Shown here: one piece after another, positions 1 through 5,735 of the stretch
Numbering within the stretch: position 1 is the first letter of the stretch
Layout: each line of letters opens with the position of its first letter
Source: CAYLZO01 sp964387775
GTDB taxonomy: Bacteria > Chloroflexota > Anaerolineae > JAAYZQ01
Direction: 5' to 3'
Length of the DNA: 13,041 bases
NCBI GenBank assembly: GCA_964387775.1
Contig: CAYLZO010000152.1
Location: 1 to 13,041 of the forward strand
Notes under the pieces: generated by a model
Databases searched by the model: none
Told to the model about the DNA's origin: nothing
The model's input: the letters and a program-made list of their open reading frames with translations, nothing else
Translations under genes and position numbers: made by a program

Positions 1-417
1 GGGTTTTCCCAAAGATATGGAAAGAAACAGCAAGATGAAAGCTTTGTGTCGGGGGGGGGGACCCAGGGTATCCAGGCAAGGAAAGCAGTTTTGTGCGAAA
101 AAGGTTCGCGCTGATGTTGAGGGACAGGCGATTCAGACCAGGGGGGCCAAGGTTCTGTAGCGCAGCTAACCAGGTCCTGCTACAGGTAGTGGCGATCGGC
201 CACTGCTGCCCCGGATATTGGGGTGTGCGGAAGCGCGCTCCCTCTGCATCGGAGGTAATCTGGGAATCCAAGCCGACAGCGGAGGTTCTGTGCGAAGATT
301 GGGGTATTCTTCACTGCTGCATTGCCCTCGACGATGTGTCTGCTTGTCGATTATGAGCTTTTCGAGTATAATGCCCATGATTGCAGAGGTCCTACCACAC
401 CACGAGGAGATCCGACA
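1..417. other. Non-coding leader region with several small hairpins; no gene assigned
   Basis: No convincing protein is encoded here: the short open frames have Cys/Arg-rich composition and no recognisable family. The DNA holds a 10-G run (51-60) and a chain of short perfect hairpins: GTGCGAA/TTCGCGC (93-111, one G-U pair), CTGTAGC/GCTACAG (155-185), a 7-8 bp hairpin at 186-206, CCCC/GGGG (209-223) and GAAGA/TCTTC near 293-311. Such a series could belong to a structured RNA. However, I find no signature of tmRNA, RNase P RNA, SRP RNA, 6S RNA or tRNA, so no RNA gene is called. The last part carries the rplI promoter. Confidence 0.4.
344..372 (+). promoter_or_regulatory. Sigma-70-type promoter for rplI operon
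   Basis: A -35 box TTGTCG (344-349) and a perfect -10 box TATAAT (367-372) are separated by 17 bp. Transcription would start near 379, giving a leader of about 40 nt to the rplI start. This is the strongest promoter-like match in the first kilobase and implies that rplI here is not co-transcribed with rpsF/ssb/rpsR. Confidence 0.8.
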
Positions 418-870
418 ATGAAAGTATTGCTGCTAGAAGACGTAGAGAACTTGGGCGAGGCCGGCGAGGTCGTAGAGCGAGTCGCCGGCGGTTATGCCCG
501 CAACTACTTGTTCCCCAGAAAACTGGCCACCGTCGCGACCCCCGGGGCCATCAAGCAGGCCAAGCTGGAGCGTAAGGCAGAAGCCCGCCGCGAGGAAGAG
601 ACTTTCGAGGAAGCAAAAGCCCTGGCCGAGGCGCTGGATGGGCAGATCGTGACCTTTGCCGCCCGGGCGGGAGAATCGGACCGGCTCTACGGTTCCATCA
701 CCAGCGCCAACATCGCCGAGGCCCTGGAAAAAGAGGTGGGCCAGGAGGTGGACAAGCGCAAGATCGAGCTGGACGAGCCCCTGAAGGAACTGGGCGCCCA
801 CGCCGTCACGATCAAGCTGGCCCCCGAGGCCGAGGCCAAAGTGACGGTCGTCGTCGAACGAGAGGAGTAG
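418..870 (+). CDS. rplI: 50S ribosomal protein L9
   Basis: 150 aa, the usual length for bacterial L9. L9 binds domain V of 23S rRNA near the base of the L1 stalk and helps reading-frame maintenance. The N-terminal rRNA-binding domain shows the family signature, with GYARNYLFP at residues 25-33. A long charged central helix follows (about residues 42-75), then a C-terminal domain (about 76-150) containing the GSITSANIA segment. The ATG at 418 is chosen because a GAGGAG ribosome-binding site (404-409) sits 8 nt upstream; an earlier in-frame ATG at 322 lies before the promoter -10 box and is rejected. The next gene starts 7 nt after the stop, so the two are probably one transcript. rplI usually follows rpsF-ssb-rpsR; whether those lie upstream cannot be seen, but the dedicated promoter suggests an independent unit. 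Confidence 0.98.
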   Translation: MKVLLLEDVENLGEAGEVVERVAGGYARNYLFPRKLATVATPGAIKQAKLERKAEARREEETFEEAKALAEALDGQIVTFAARAGESDRLYGSITSANIAEALEKEVGQEVDKRKIELDEPLKELGAHAVTIKLAPEAEAKVTVVVEREE

Positions 871-877
871 CAGAAAG

Positions 878-1246
878 ATGGCTCACGGCTGGATGCAGCC
901 GAAAGGCCCCCTGAACGAGAACGACAAACGCCGCCTGGTCCTCAAACTCGTGACCCAGCTCCGTTGTGCCGGCTGCAACCGGTCGTTCAAGGCCCGCGAT
1001 TTTGAGTTGCTCGACCGCCGGGACGACGTGTGGCTGCTCGGCGTGGCGTGTCCCCATTGTGACGTCTCGGCCCACGTGGTCGTCCTCATGCACCTGGAGG
1101 CCGAGCCGGACCTGCTCATGGACCTGACCCCTGAGGAGCGCAAGGAAGCGGCGACGTGGCCGGCCATCACCGGCGACGACGTGCTGGACCTCCACGCGTT
1201 CTTGCGCGAGTTCGATGGGGACTTTGAGTCGCTTCTTTCAGATTGA
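878..1246 (+). CDS. Small zinc-ribbon protein of unknown function
   Basis: 122 aa, soluble, no signal peptide. Two CxxC knuckles, C30-x2-C33 (CAGC) and C58-x2-C61 (CPHC), 24 residues apart, are the spacing of a zinc ribbon and are the only recognisable motif. The rest is acidic and ends in LHAFLREFDGDFESLL, a helix-like tail. I do not recognise a named family. It begins 7 nt after rplI, with GAGGAG (862-867, inside the end of rplI) 10 nt before its ATG, so it is likely translationally linked to rplI and shares its promoter. A strong terminator follows. Zinc ribbons of this size commonly bind nucleic acid or protein. The pairing with a ribosomal protein gene hints at a translation-related role, but that is inference. 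An alternative start at ATG 893 would remove only five residues. Confidence 0.8.
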   Translation: MAHGWMQPKGPLNENDKRRLVLKLVTQLRCAGCNRSFKARDFELLDRRDDVWLLGVACPHCDVSAHVVVLMHLEAEPDLLMDLTPEERKEAATWPAITGDDVLDLHAFLREFDGDFESLLSD

Positions 1247-1263
1247 AGTGCCCGCCATCTTCC

Positions 1264-1298
1264 AAGGCCGCCACGCTGTGGCGGCCTTTTGGTTTTTT
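1264..1298 (+). terminator. Rho-independent terminator of rplI operon
   Basis: An 11-bp perfect stem, AAGGCCGCCAC (1264-1274) with GTGGCGGCCTT (1278-1288), closes a 3-nt loop. It is followed by a T-rich tract ending at 1298. It lies 18 nt after the zinc-ribbon gene stop, and its last T residues form the beginning of the next promoter's -35 box. Confidence 0.95.
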
Positions 1299-1325
1299 GA
1301 CAGACCCACAGCCCTGTGGTAGAAT
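1297..1325 (+). promoter_or_regulatory. Promoter of the metal-resistance operon
   Basis: A consensus -35 TTGACA (1297-1302), a 17-bp spacer and a -10 TAGAAT (1320-1325). The spacer itself holds a perfect 6-2-6 inverted repeat, CCACAG-CC-CTGTGG (1306-1319). The predicted start point, about 1332, falls inside the operator that follows, so repressor bound there would block initiation. Confidence 0.9.
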
Positions 1326-1326
1326 T

Positions 1327-1354
1327 CAATATATGAGCGATTATTCATATATTG
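1327..1354. promoter_or_regulatory. SmtB/CadC-type operator (perfect inverted repeat)
   Basis: CAATATATGA (1327-1336) and its exact reverse complement TCATATATTG (1345-1354) are separated by 8 bp. The core TGA-N8-TCA (1334-1347) matches the core of 12-2-12 operators bound by SmtB, CzrA and CadC repressors (family knowledge). It begins directly after the -10 box and covers the start point. It ends 10 bp before the ArsR start codon, so autoregulation is expected. Confidence 0.88.
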
Positions 1355-1364
1355 AGAGCAACCG

Positions 1365-1718
1365 ATGAGCGACAGCCACTGCGCCGAAACCTACATCCAC
1401 GCCGACGGCGTCCAGGCCGCCCTGCCCAGCCTGGTAGACGACGGAACCGCGGCCCGGCTGGCCGAGACCTTCAAGGCCCTGAGCGATCCGACCCGGGTGC
1501 GCATCGTCTCGCTGCTGCGCGACGCCGAGTTGTGCGTCTGCGACCTGGCGGCGGCCCTGGACATGGAGCAGTCGGCCGTGTCGCACCAGCTCCGCACCCT
1601 GCGCGACCGGCGCCTGGTGCGCCGGCGCCGGGAGGGCCGACAGATCTTTTACACGCTGGACGACGACCACGTCGCCGACCTCTTCCGGCGCGGCCTGGAT
1701 CACGTGTTGCATGGCTAA
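1365..1718 (+). CDS. ArsR/SmtB-family metal-sensing repressor (CadC-like)
   Basis: 117 aa winged-helix repressor, expected to be a dimer that leaves DNA on binding Zn, Cd or Pb. The recognition helix is in SAVSHQLRTLRDRRLV (residues 70-85) and the beta wing follows (RRRREGRQIFYTL). Residues for two classical metal sites are visible. The alpha3/N-terminal site would use C57 and C59 (ELCVCDL) with N-terminal C6 and perhaps H5 or H12, as in CadC. The alpha5 dimer-interface site would use D100, H102, H113 and H116, with the same spacing as SmtB D104/H106/H117/E120 except His for the last Glu. The ATG at 1365 is preceded only by a weak GAGAG. The P1B ATPase starts 17 nt after the stop, so this is an operon repressed through the operator at 1327-1354. 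CadC-like is preferred over arsenic-sensing because the partner is a CPC-type Zn/Cd/Pb ATPase. Confidence 0.96.
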   Translation: MSDSHCAETYIHADGVQAALPSLVDDGTAARLAETFKALSDPTRVRIVSLLRDAELCVCDLAAALDMEQSAVSHQLRTLRDRRLVRRRREGRQIFYTLDDDHVADLFRRGLDHVLHG

Positions 1719-1735
1719 TGCGACAAGGATAGACG

Positions 1736-4381
1736 ATGACTGAGAAAGCCAAGATCGAGATGTGCATGCTCTTACCCCACGGCGAGGGCTGCGAGCCCTG
1801 TGCCGAGCGGCTCCGGGAGCGGATACAGGGCTACCGGGGCGTCAAAGTAGCCCACGTCGAGCTGGAGGGCGAATCGCCCCGCTTCTGCGTCCACTATGAC
1901 CCGGCCCAGGTCAGCGTGGACTATATCCAGGCCCTGGCCACCGAGGAGGGTACGCACCTCGAGTCGCGGTTCCGCCACGAGACACTGGAGGTGGAGGGGC
2001 TCGATTGCGCCGACTGTGCCAGGACCCTCGAAGCCGGCATCGCCCGGCTGGGCGGCGTGCTGTGGACCTCGGTCAACTTTGCCGCGGGCAACCTGAGCCT
2101 CGAGTACGACCTGGATCAGGTGCGGCGGCCGGCCATCGTATCGCGGGTCCAGAGCCTGGGCTACAAAGTGCGTGAGACAGCGCCCCCCCGCGAGATGGTC
2201 TTTGAGGTCGAGGGCCTCGACTGCGCCGACTGCGCCTTGAACCTGGAGACGGCCCTGCGCCGCACGCCGGGCGTGGATCGGGCCCTGGTCGACTTTTCGC
2301 TGGGCCGGGCGCGCGTCACCTCCGGCGACGGGGACGAGATCCGCTCGACGTTGGAGCGGGTGGCCGAGGAGATGGGCTACACGCTGCGCACCAAAGGCCC
2401 GGCGGAGCGAGAGGAAGCAGAGGGCTGGCGGGCCTGGCTGTGGCGCCGTCGCCGCGACGTGACCACCGTCGCGGCGGGTCTGCTCATCGCCCTGGCCGTG
2501 GCGCTGCGGCTGCTGGGCGCGCCCGAGCCGGTTTTCGCCGGGTTCTTTGTCGCGGCCATCGTCGTCGGCGGCTACTATATCGCCCGCTCCGGCTGGGCGG
2601 CGCTGCGCACGGCCCGCTCGCTGGACATGAATGCCCTGATGACCATGGCCGCCGTCGGCTCGATTTTCGTCGGCGAGTGGGCCGAGGGCGCCGTGGCCAT
2701 GTTCCTCTTTTCCCTGGGCAACACCCTGGAGAGCTATACCATGGGCCGCGCCCGCAACGCCATCCGGGGCTTGATGGACCTCTCGCCCCGCCGGGCGACC
2801 TTAATCCGGGACGGCCGGGAAGAGGAGGTGCCGGTCGAGGAGCTGGAGGTCGGCGACCGCATCCTGGTCCGCCCCGGCGAGCGGGTGCCCATGGACGGCA
2901 GGGTGCTGACCGGCGTCTCGGCCGTGAACCAGGCACCCATCACCGGCGAAAGCGTGCCTGTAGAAAAAGCGCCGGGCAAGGAGGTCTATGCCGGGACAGT
3001 CAACGGGCAGGGCGCGCTCACCGTGCGCGTCACCCGCGTGGCCGCCGACACGACCATCGCCCGCATCATCAAGATGGTCGAGGAGGCCCAGGCGCAAAAG
3101 GCGCCCTCGCAGCGGTTCGTGGATCGTTTTGCCCAGGTCTACACCCCGGCCGTCATCGTCGTGGCCACCGGGATCGCCTTCGGGCCGCCCCTCTTTGGCT
3201 GGCTGACGGGCGCGGCGGCTTTCTGGCCGGTCTTTGACGAGTGGTTCTACCGGGCGCTGGTGCTGCTGGTCATCGCCTGCCCCTGCGCCCTGGTCATCTC
3301 CACGCCCGTGAGCATCGTCAGCGCCATCGCCAGCGCGGCGCGGGCCGGCGTGCTGGTCAAGGGCGGCGCCCATTTGGAATCGCTGGGCGCGCTGCGCGTC
3401 ATCGCCTTTGACAAGACGGGCACGCTGACCGTGGGCGAGCCCCGCGTCGTGGACGTGCGCTGCCTCGACCATCCGCCGGGCCTGGCCTGGCAGGATTGCC
3501 CCGACTGCCGGGCGATGCTGGCCGACGCGGCCGCCATCGAGCGACGCTCGGAGCATCCGCTGGCGCGGGCCGTGGTGCGCGAGGCCGAGGCATTGGACTT
3601 GACCGCAGCGCTGCCCGCCGCCGAGGCCGTCGAGGCCGTGACCGGGCGGGGCGTGCGCGGCCAGATAGGCGGCCATCGCATGACCATCGGCACCCACACC
3701 TACGTCCACGAGGAGCACCCCGACCTGGCCGAGGGGCTGTTTTGCGACGCGGTCCACGCCGCCCAGGCCGCCGGGCAGACGGTCATGGTCGTCCGCGACG
3801 ACTGCTGCGGCGTGCGGGGCTACATCGCCGTGGCCGACACGCTGCGGCCCGGCGTGGACGCGGTGATGGACGAACTGAAGGCGGTGGGCATCGAGCACAA
3901 GGTGATGCTCACCGGCGACAACCGGGCCACGGCCCAGGCCATCGCCCAGAAGGCGGGCGTGGACGACGTGCGGGCCGACCTGCTACCGGAGCACAAGGTG
4001 GCGGCCATCGAGGCGCTGCTGGCCCGCTACGAGGGGGTGGCCATGGTCGGCGACGGCGTGAACGACGCCCCGGCGCTGGCGCGGGCCTCGGTGGGCATCG
4101 CCATGGCGACCGGAGGGAGGGCGGGCACCGACACGGCCCTGGAGACGGCCGACGTGGCCCTCATGGCCGACGATCTGAGCAAGTTGCCCTTCGCCGTAAC
4201 CCTCAGCCGCCGGACGCGGCGCATCATCCGCCAGAACGTGGCCCTGTCGCTGGGCATCAAGGCCGTCTTTTTGGCCCTGGCCGTGGCCGGCGTCGCCACG
4301 CTGTGGATGGCCGTCTTTGCCGACATGGGCGCCTCGCTCATCGTCACCTTCAACGGGATGCGCCTCTTGCGCCGGCGGTAG
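1736..4381 (+). CDS. cadA: P1B-type Zn(II)/Cd(II)/Pb(II)-transporting ATPase
   Basis: 881 aa inner-membrane efflux pump, long for the family because of three N-terminal metal-binding regions. The first is divergent (GCEPC, C19/C22); the second and third are canonical HMA domains (GLDCADC at C91/C94 and C163/C166). Then follow membrane helices, the actuator TGES (403-406), the CPC metal site in TM6 (515-517), phosphorylation motif DKTGT (559-563, D559 acceptor), the nucleotide-domain HP (607-608), and the GDGVND hinge (772-777). In the last two helices, K842 and D863 match the Lys/Asp pair that marks the Zn/Cd/Pb subgroup (P1B-2) and separates it from Cu pumps. Extra cysteines in the nucleotide domain include a CPDC at 588-591 and a CC pair at 690-691. 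AAGGA (1725-1729) supports ATG 1736. It follows the ArsR gene by 17 nt and is closed by the terminator at 4394-4437. Confidence 0.98.
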   Translation: MTEKAKIEMCMLLPHGEGCEPCAERLRERIQGYRGVKVAHVELEGESPRFCVHYDPAQVSVDYIQALATEEGTHLESRFRHETLEVEGLDCADCARTLEAGIARLGGVLWTSVNFAAGNLSLEYDLDQVRRPAIVSRVQSLGYKVRETAPPREMVFEVEGLDCADCALNLETALRRTPGVDRALVDFSLGRARVTSGDGDEIRSTLERVAEEMGYTLRTKGPAEREEAEGWRAWLWRRRRDVTTVAAGLLIALAVALRLLGAPEPVFAGFFVAAIVVGGYYIARSGWAALRTARSLDMNALMTMAAVGSIFVGEWAEGAVAMFLFSLGNTLESYTMGRARNAIRGLMDLSPRRATLIRDGREEEVPVEELEVGDRILVRPGERVPMDGRVLTGVSAVNQAPITGESVPVEKAPGKEVYAGTVNGQGALTVRVTRVAADTTIARIIKMVEEAQAQKAPSQRFVDRFAQVYTPAVIVVATGIAFGPPLFGWLTGAAAFWPVFDEWFYRALVLLVIACPCALVISTPVSIVSAIASAARAGVLVKGGAHLESLGALRVIAFDKTGTLTVGEPRVVDVRCLDHPPGLAWQDCPDCRAMLADAAAIERRSEHPLARAVVREAEALDLTAALPAAEAVEAVTGRGVRGQIGGHRMTIGTHTYVHEEHPDLAEGLFCDAVHAAQAAGQTVMVVRDDCCGVRGYIAVADTLRPGVDAVMDELKAVGIEHKVMLTGDNRATAQAIAQKAGVDDVRADLLPEHKVAAIEALLARYEGVAMVGDGVNDAPALARASVGIAMATGGRAGTDTALETADVALMADDLSKLPFAVTLSRRTRRIIRQNVALSLGIKAVFLALAVAGVATLWMAVFADMGASLIVTFNGMRLLRRR

Positions 4382-4393
4382 CCCTTTGAGCGT

Positions 4394-4437
4394 GATCAAA
4401 AAAGAGCGCGGGGTCTGGCCCGCGCTCTTTTTTGATC
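4394..4437. terminator. Strong, probably bidirectional terminator after the ATPase gene
   Basis: A 19-bp perfect stem (4394-4412 with 4419-4437) closes a 6-nt loop. The G+C core GAGCGCGGG is flanked by six A on the left and six T on the right, so it has a U-tract in both directions. It lies 12 nt past the ATPase stop and insulates the metal operon from the following HEAT-repeat gene. Confidence 0.93.
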
Positions 4438-4469
4438 GGGCCTCGGCCCTGGTTGCGGTGGACCGCGAG

Positions 4470-4898
4470 ATGGTATTCGTCGGGACCGAGACCGAGGGCG
4501 TGTACCAGAGCGACGACGCGGCCCAGGCACTGGGCTGGATCGGGTCCGCGGCGGCGACGTCGGTCCTGGCGGATGTTTTGGAGGACGACAGCCCCGGTGT
4601 TTGGCAGGAAGCGGCTTGGGCCCTGGGGGAAATCGGCGATCCGGCGGCGCGAGATGCGCTGGCCCGTGTCCAGCGACGCGATCCGTCGGCGGCGGTCCAG
4701 GCGGAGGCCGGTTTGGCGCTGGCCCAGCTCGAAGCCTCGTCGGCGTCGGCTCCCGGCTGGACGGCAGCGCTGGCATCGGCCCTCAACGAGTTTCAGGCGC
4801 TGCGCTGGCTGGTCCTCGGATTGTCTCTGGCGGGTGCGGCCTGGTTGGTCCTGGGCAACCCACAGCGGACGGTGGTCCCGGTGTTCAACCGCTGGTAG
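4470..4898 (+). CDS. HEAT-repeat protein with C-terminal membrane helix, possibly 5'-truncated
   Basis: About 142 aa from ATG 4470. Two PBS-lyase-type HEAT repeats are visible: one runs from DDAAQALGWIG to LADVLEDD, the second from WQEAAWALGEIGDPAARDAL to about residue 70. Such repeats form a helical scaffold for protein contacts. A hydrophobic stretch near the end (LRWLVLGLSLAGAAWLVL) is a likely single membrane anchor, leaving a short tail. No clear ribosome-binding site or promoter lies in the 32 bp between the preceding terminator and the start; GTG 4458 is an equally weak alternative. The protein begins almost inside a repeat, so it may be the 3' remnant of a larger HEAT protein whose front was lost when the metal operon arrived. 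Its stop codon lies inside the palindrome at 4894-4965. Function unknown. Confidence 0.55.
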   Translation: MVFVGTETEGVYQSDDAAQALGWIGSAAATSVLADVLEDDSPGVWQEAAWALGEIGDPAARDALARVQRRDPSAAVQAEAGLALAQLEASSASAPGWTAALASALNEFQALRWLVLGLSLAGAAWLVLGNPQRTVVPVFNRW

Positions 4899-4965
4899 TG
4901 GTTACGTAGTAAGTGATAATGTGGGGGACGTCCCCCACATTATCACTTACCGTATTACCACTACC
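4894..4965. repeat. 72-bp near-perfect palindrome (MITE/REP-like, copy 1)
   Basis: Inner arms of 21 bp (4909-4929 and 4930-4950) are exact reverse complements with no loop, centred on GGGGGACGTCCCCC. Outer arms GGTAGTGGT (4894-4902) and ACCACTACC (4957-4965) also match exactly, separated from the inner arms by a 6-nt mismatch on each side. No T-tract follows, so it is not a standard terminator. A degenerate relative lies at 5635-5694. It contains the stop codon of the HEAT gene. Confidence 0.92.
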
Positions 4966-4998
4966 CAACCGCTGAGAGAATCGTCGGCCAGGTGCAAG

Positions 4999-5045
4999 CG
5001 AGCCTCTTGCCTGTATGCTATGCCCGGGCAAGAGGCTCGTTTTTG
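4999..5045 (+). terminator. Rho-independent terminator between convergent genes
   Basis: A 13-bp perfect stem, CGAGCCTCTTGCC (4999-5011) with GGCAAGAGGCTCG (5027-5039), has a 15-nt loop and is followed by six T (5040-5045). The T-tract is on the plus side, so it stops plus-strand transcripts reading out of the HEAT gene. On the minus strand there is no U-tract after the stem. Confidence 0.85.
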
Positions 5046-5054
5046 TGGTACTGG

Positions 5055-5426
5055 CTAGACGGCCTCGTACGGCTCCACGTTGGTGGCCGCCGGGCCTTTG
5101 GCCGTCTCTTCCACCTCGTACAGCACTTCCTGGCCCTCGTCAAAGGCCGTCAACGGGGTCTCTTCTGTGGCCGAGACGCTGGACCGGTGGAAAAAGATCT
5201 CGCCGCCGTCGTCCTGGACGAGAAAACCGTAGCCCTTTTCGAGGCTGAACCACTTGACGTGTCCGTGTAATCTGCCCCCGTATTCGATCCGCTGGGTGCA
5301 CGTGCTACACATGTTGGGTTCCACCACCTCGAGGCCCTTGTCGGCCATCTGGCGTTGGGCTTCTACGGTAAAGATAAATTCCTTGCCACATGACTCGCAC
5401 GTGACGCGTGTGTCCTGAAAATTCAT
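5055..5426 (-). CDS. Zinc-ribbon / cold-shock domain fusion protein
   Basis: 123 aa. Residues 8-45 form a zinc ribbon with C10-x2-C13 and C40-x2-C43. Residues 54-118 form a cold-shock domain: GHVKWFSLEKGYGFLVQ carries RNP1 (KGYGFLVQ, 64-71) and EIFFHRSSV carries RNP2 (76-84), with the usual AANVEPY-like ending (here AATNVEPY). Cold-shock domains bind single-stranded RNA/DNA and act as RNA chaperones; the ribbon may add RNA or protein contacts (inference). Full length, since the CSD is complete. AAGGAG (minus strand, 5442-5437) lies 10 nt before the ATG. Its own consensus promoter gives a leader of roughly 100 nt with possible alternative pairings, as in many cold-shock genes. It converges on the HEAT gene. 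Confidence 0.94.
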   Translation of the reverse strand: MNFQDTRVTCESCGKEFIFTVEAQRQMADKGLEVVEPNMCSTCTQRIEYGGRLHGHVKWFSLEKGYGFLVQDDGGEIFFHRSSVSATEETPLTAFDEGQEVLYEVEETAKGPAATNVEPYEAV

Positions 5427-5524
5427 AGTTTCTTCTCTCCTTGCCTGGGACAGACCTGGGCGCGCTACGCAGAAGGCGCGGAGCGGAAAGGCAGGTCCCG
5501 GTGTCGTAGGTTTTGACGCTTGCT
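5427..5524 (-). promoter_or_regulatory. Long structured 5' leader of the cold-shock gene
   Basis: The leader between the predicted start point and the ATG is about 98 nt. A CGCGC/GCGCG hairpin (5461-5465 with 5476-5480) sits inside two mutually exclusive outer pairings: GGGAC (5447-5451) with GTCCC (5495-5499), or ACCTG (5454-5458) with CAGGT (5492-5496). The partners overlap at 5495-5496, so only one can form at a time. This is compatible with a temperature-sensitive leader like that of cspA, but that is inference. Confidence 0.4.
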
Positions 5525-5530
5525 GTCACA

Positions 5531-5559
5531 ACTATACGTCATTTCGGCGCGATTGTCAA
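5531..5559 (-). promoter_or_regulatory. Promoter of the zinc-ribbon/cold-shock gene
   Basis: Read on the minus strand: -35 TTGACA (5559-5554, perfect), 17-bp spacer, -10 TATAGT (5536-5531). The start point would be near 5524. Confidence 0.9.
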
Positions 5560-5618
5560 AAACGCCTGCGCTGGCCTCGTTATCGGGGCCTGGTGGGCGT
5601 GCACAATGCTTGCTTCTG

Positions 5619-5627
5619 TGCTATACT
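5619..5627 (+). promoter_or_regulatory. Extended -10 promoter for the UPF0104-type membrane gene
   Basis: TGC-TATACT (5619-5627) fits an extended -10 element. No good -35 box is seen at the right distance. The transcript would start near 5634 and carry the hairpin repeat at 5635-5694 in its leader. The 309-bp stretch 5427-5735 between the two divergent genes holds only these leaders, promoters and the repeat. Confidence 0.45.
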
Positions 5628-5634
5628 CGGGCGG

Positions 5635-5694
5635 CTGGTAGTGGGCGTCAAGCAAGTGGTAATGTGGGGAACTCTCCCACATTGCTACGACCAG
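5635..5694. repeat. Degenerate hairpin repeat (copy 2 of the 4894 palindrome family)
   Basis: Starts with CTGGTAGTGG like copy 1 and shares the AATGTGGGG...CCCACATT centre. About 13 pairs form around the centre (GTGGTAATGTGGG with CCCACATTGCTAC, including G-U pairs), and CTGGT (5635-5639) pairs with ACCAG (5690-5694). It has decayed compared with the near-perfect copy at 4894-4965. It lies in the leader of the downstream membrane-protein gene. Confidence 0.75.
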
Positions 5695-5735
5695 GCACTT
5701 TTCTGACCTGGAGAGAGAAAGGACAAAGCCCATCG

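Noticed and set aside
93..340. 6S RNA, SRP RNA, tmRNA, RNase P RNA or tRNA
   Set aside because: None of the conserved sequence signatures of these RNAs could be found, and the stems do not form one of their known layouts.
93..356. Short plus-strand open frame upstream of rplI
   Set aside because: Cys/Arg-rich, no ribosome-binding site and no recognisable family; it overlaps the rplI promoter and the hairpin-rich region.
2801..3898. Minus-strand open frame (365 aa) inside the ATPase gene
   Set aside because: Antisense shadow with biased composition; the plus strand has every P-type ATPase motif.
4999..5045. Terminator for the minus-strand cold-shock gene
   Set aside because: On the minus strand the stem is followed by CTTGCACC with no U-tract; the T-run is only on the plus side.
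5520..5735. N-terminal extension of the UPF0104-type protein
   Set aside because: It would translate the CSD promoter region and the hairpin repeat; the ATG at 5736 has a ribosome-binding site and begins directly before the first membrane helix.
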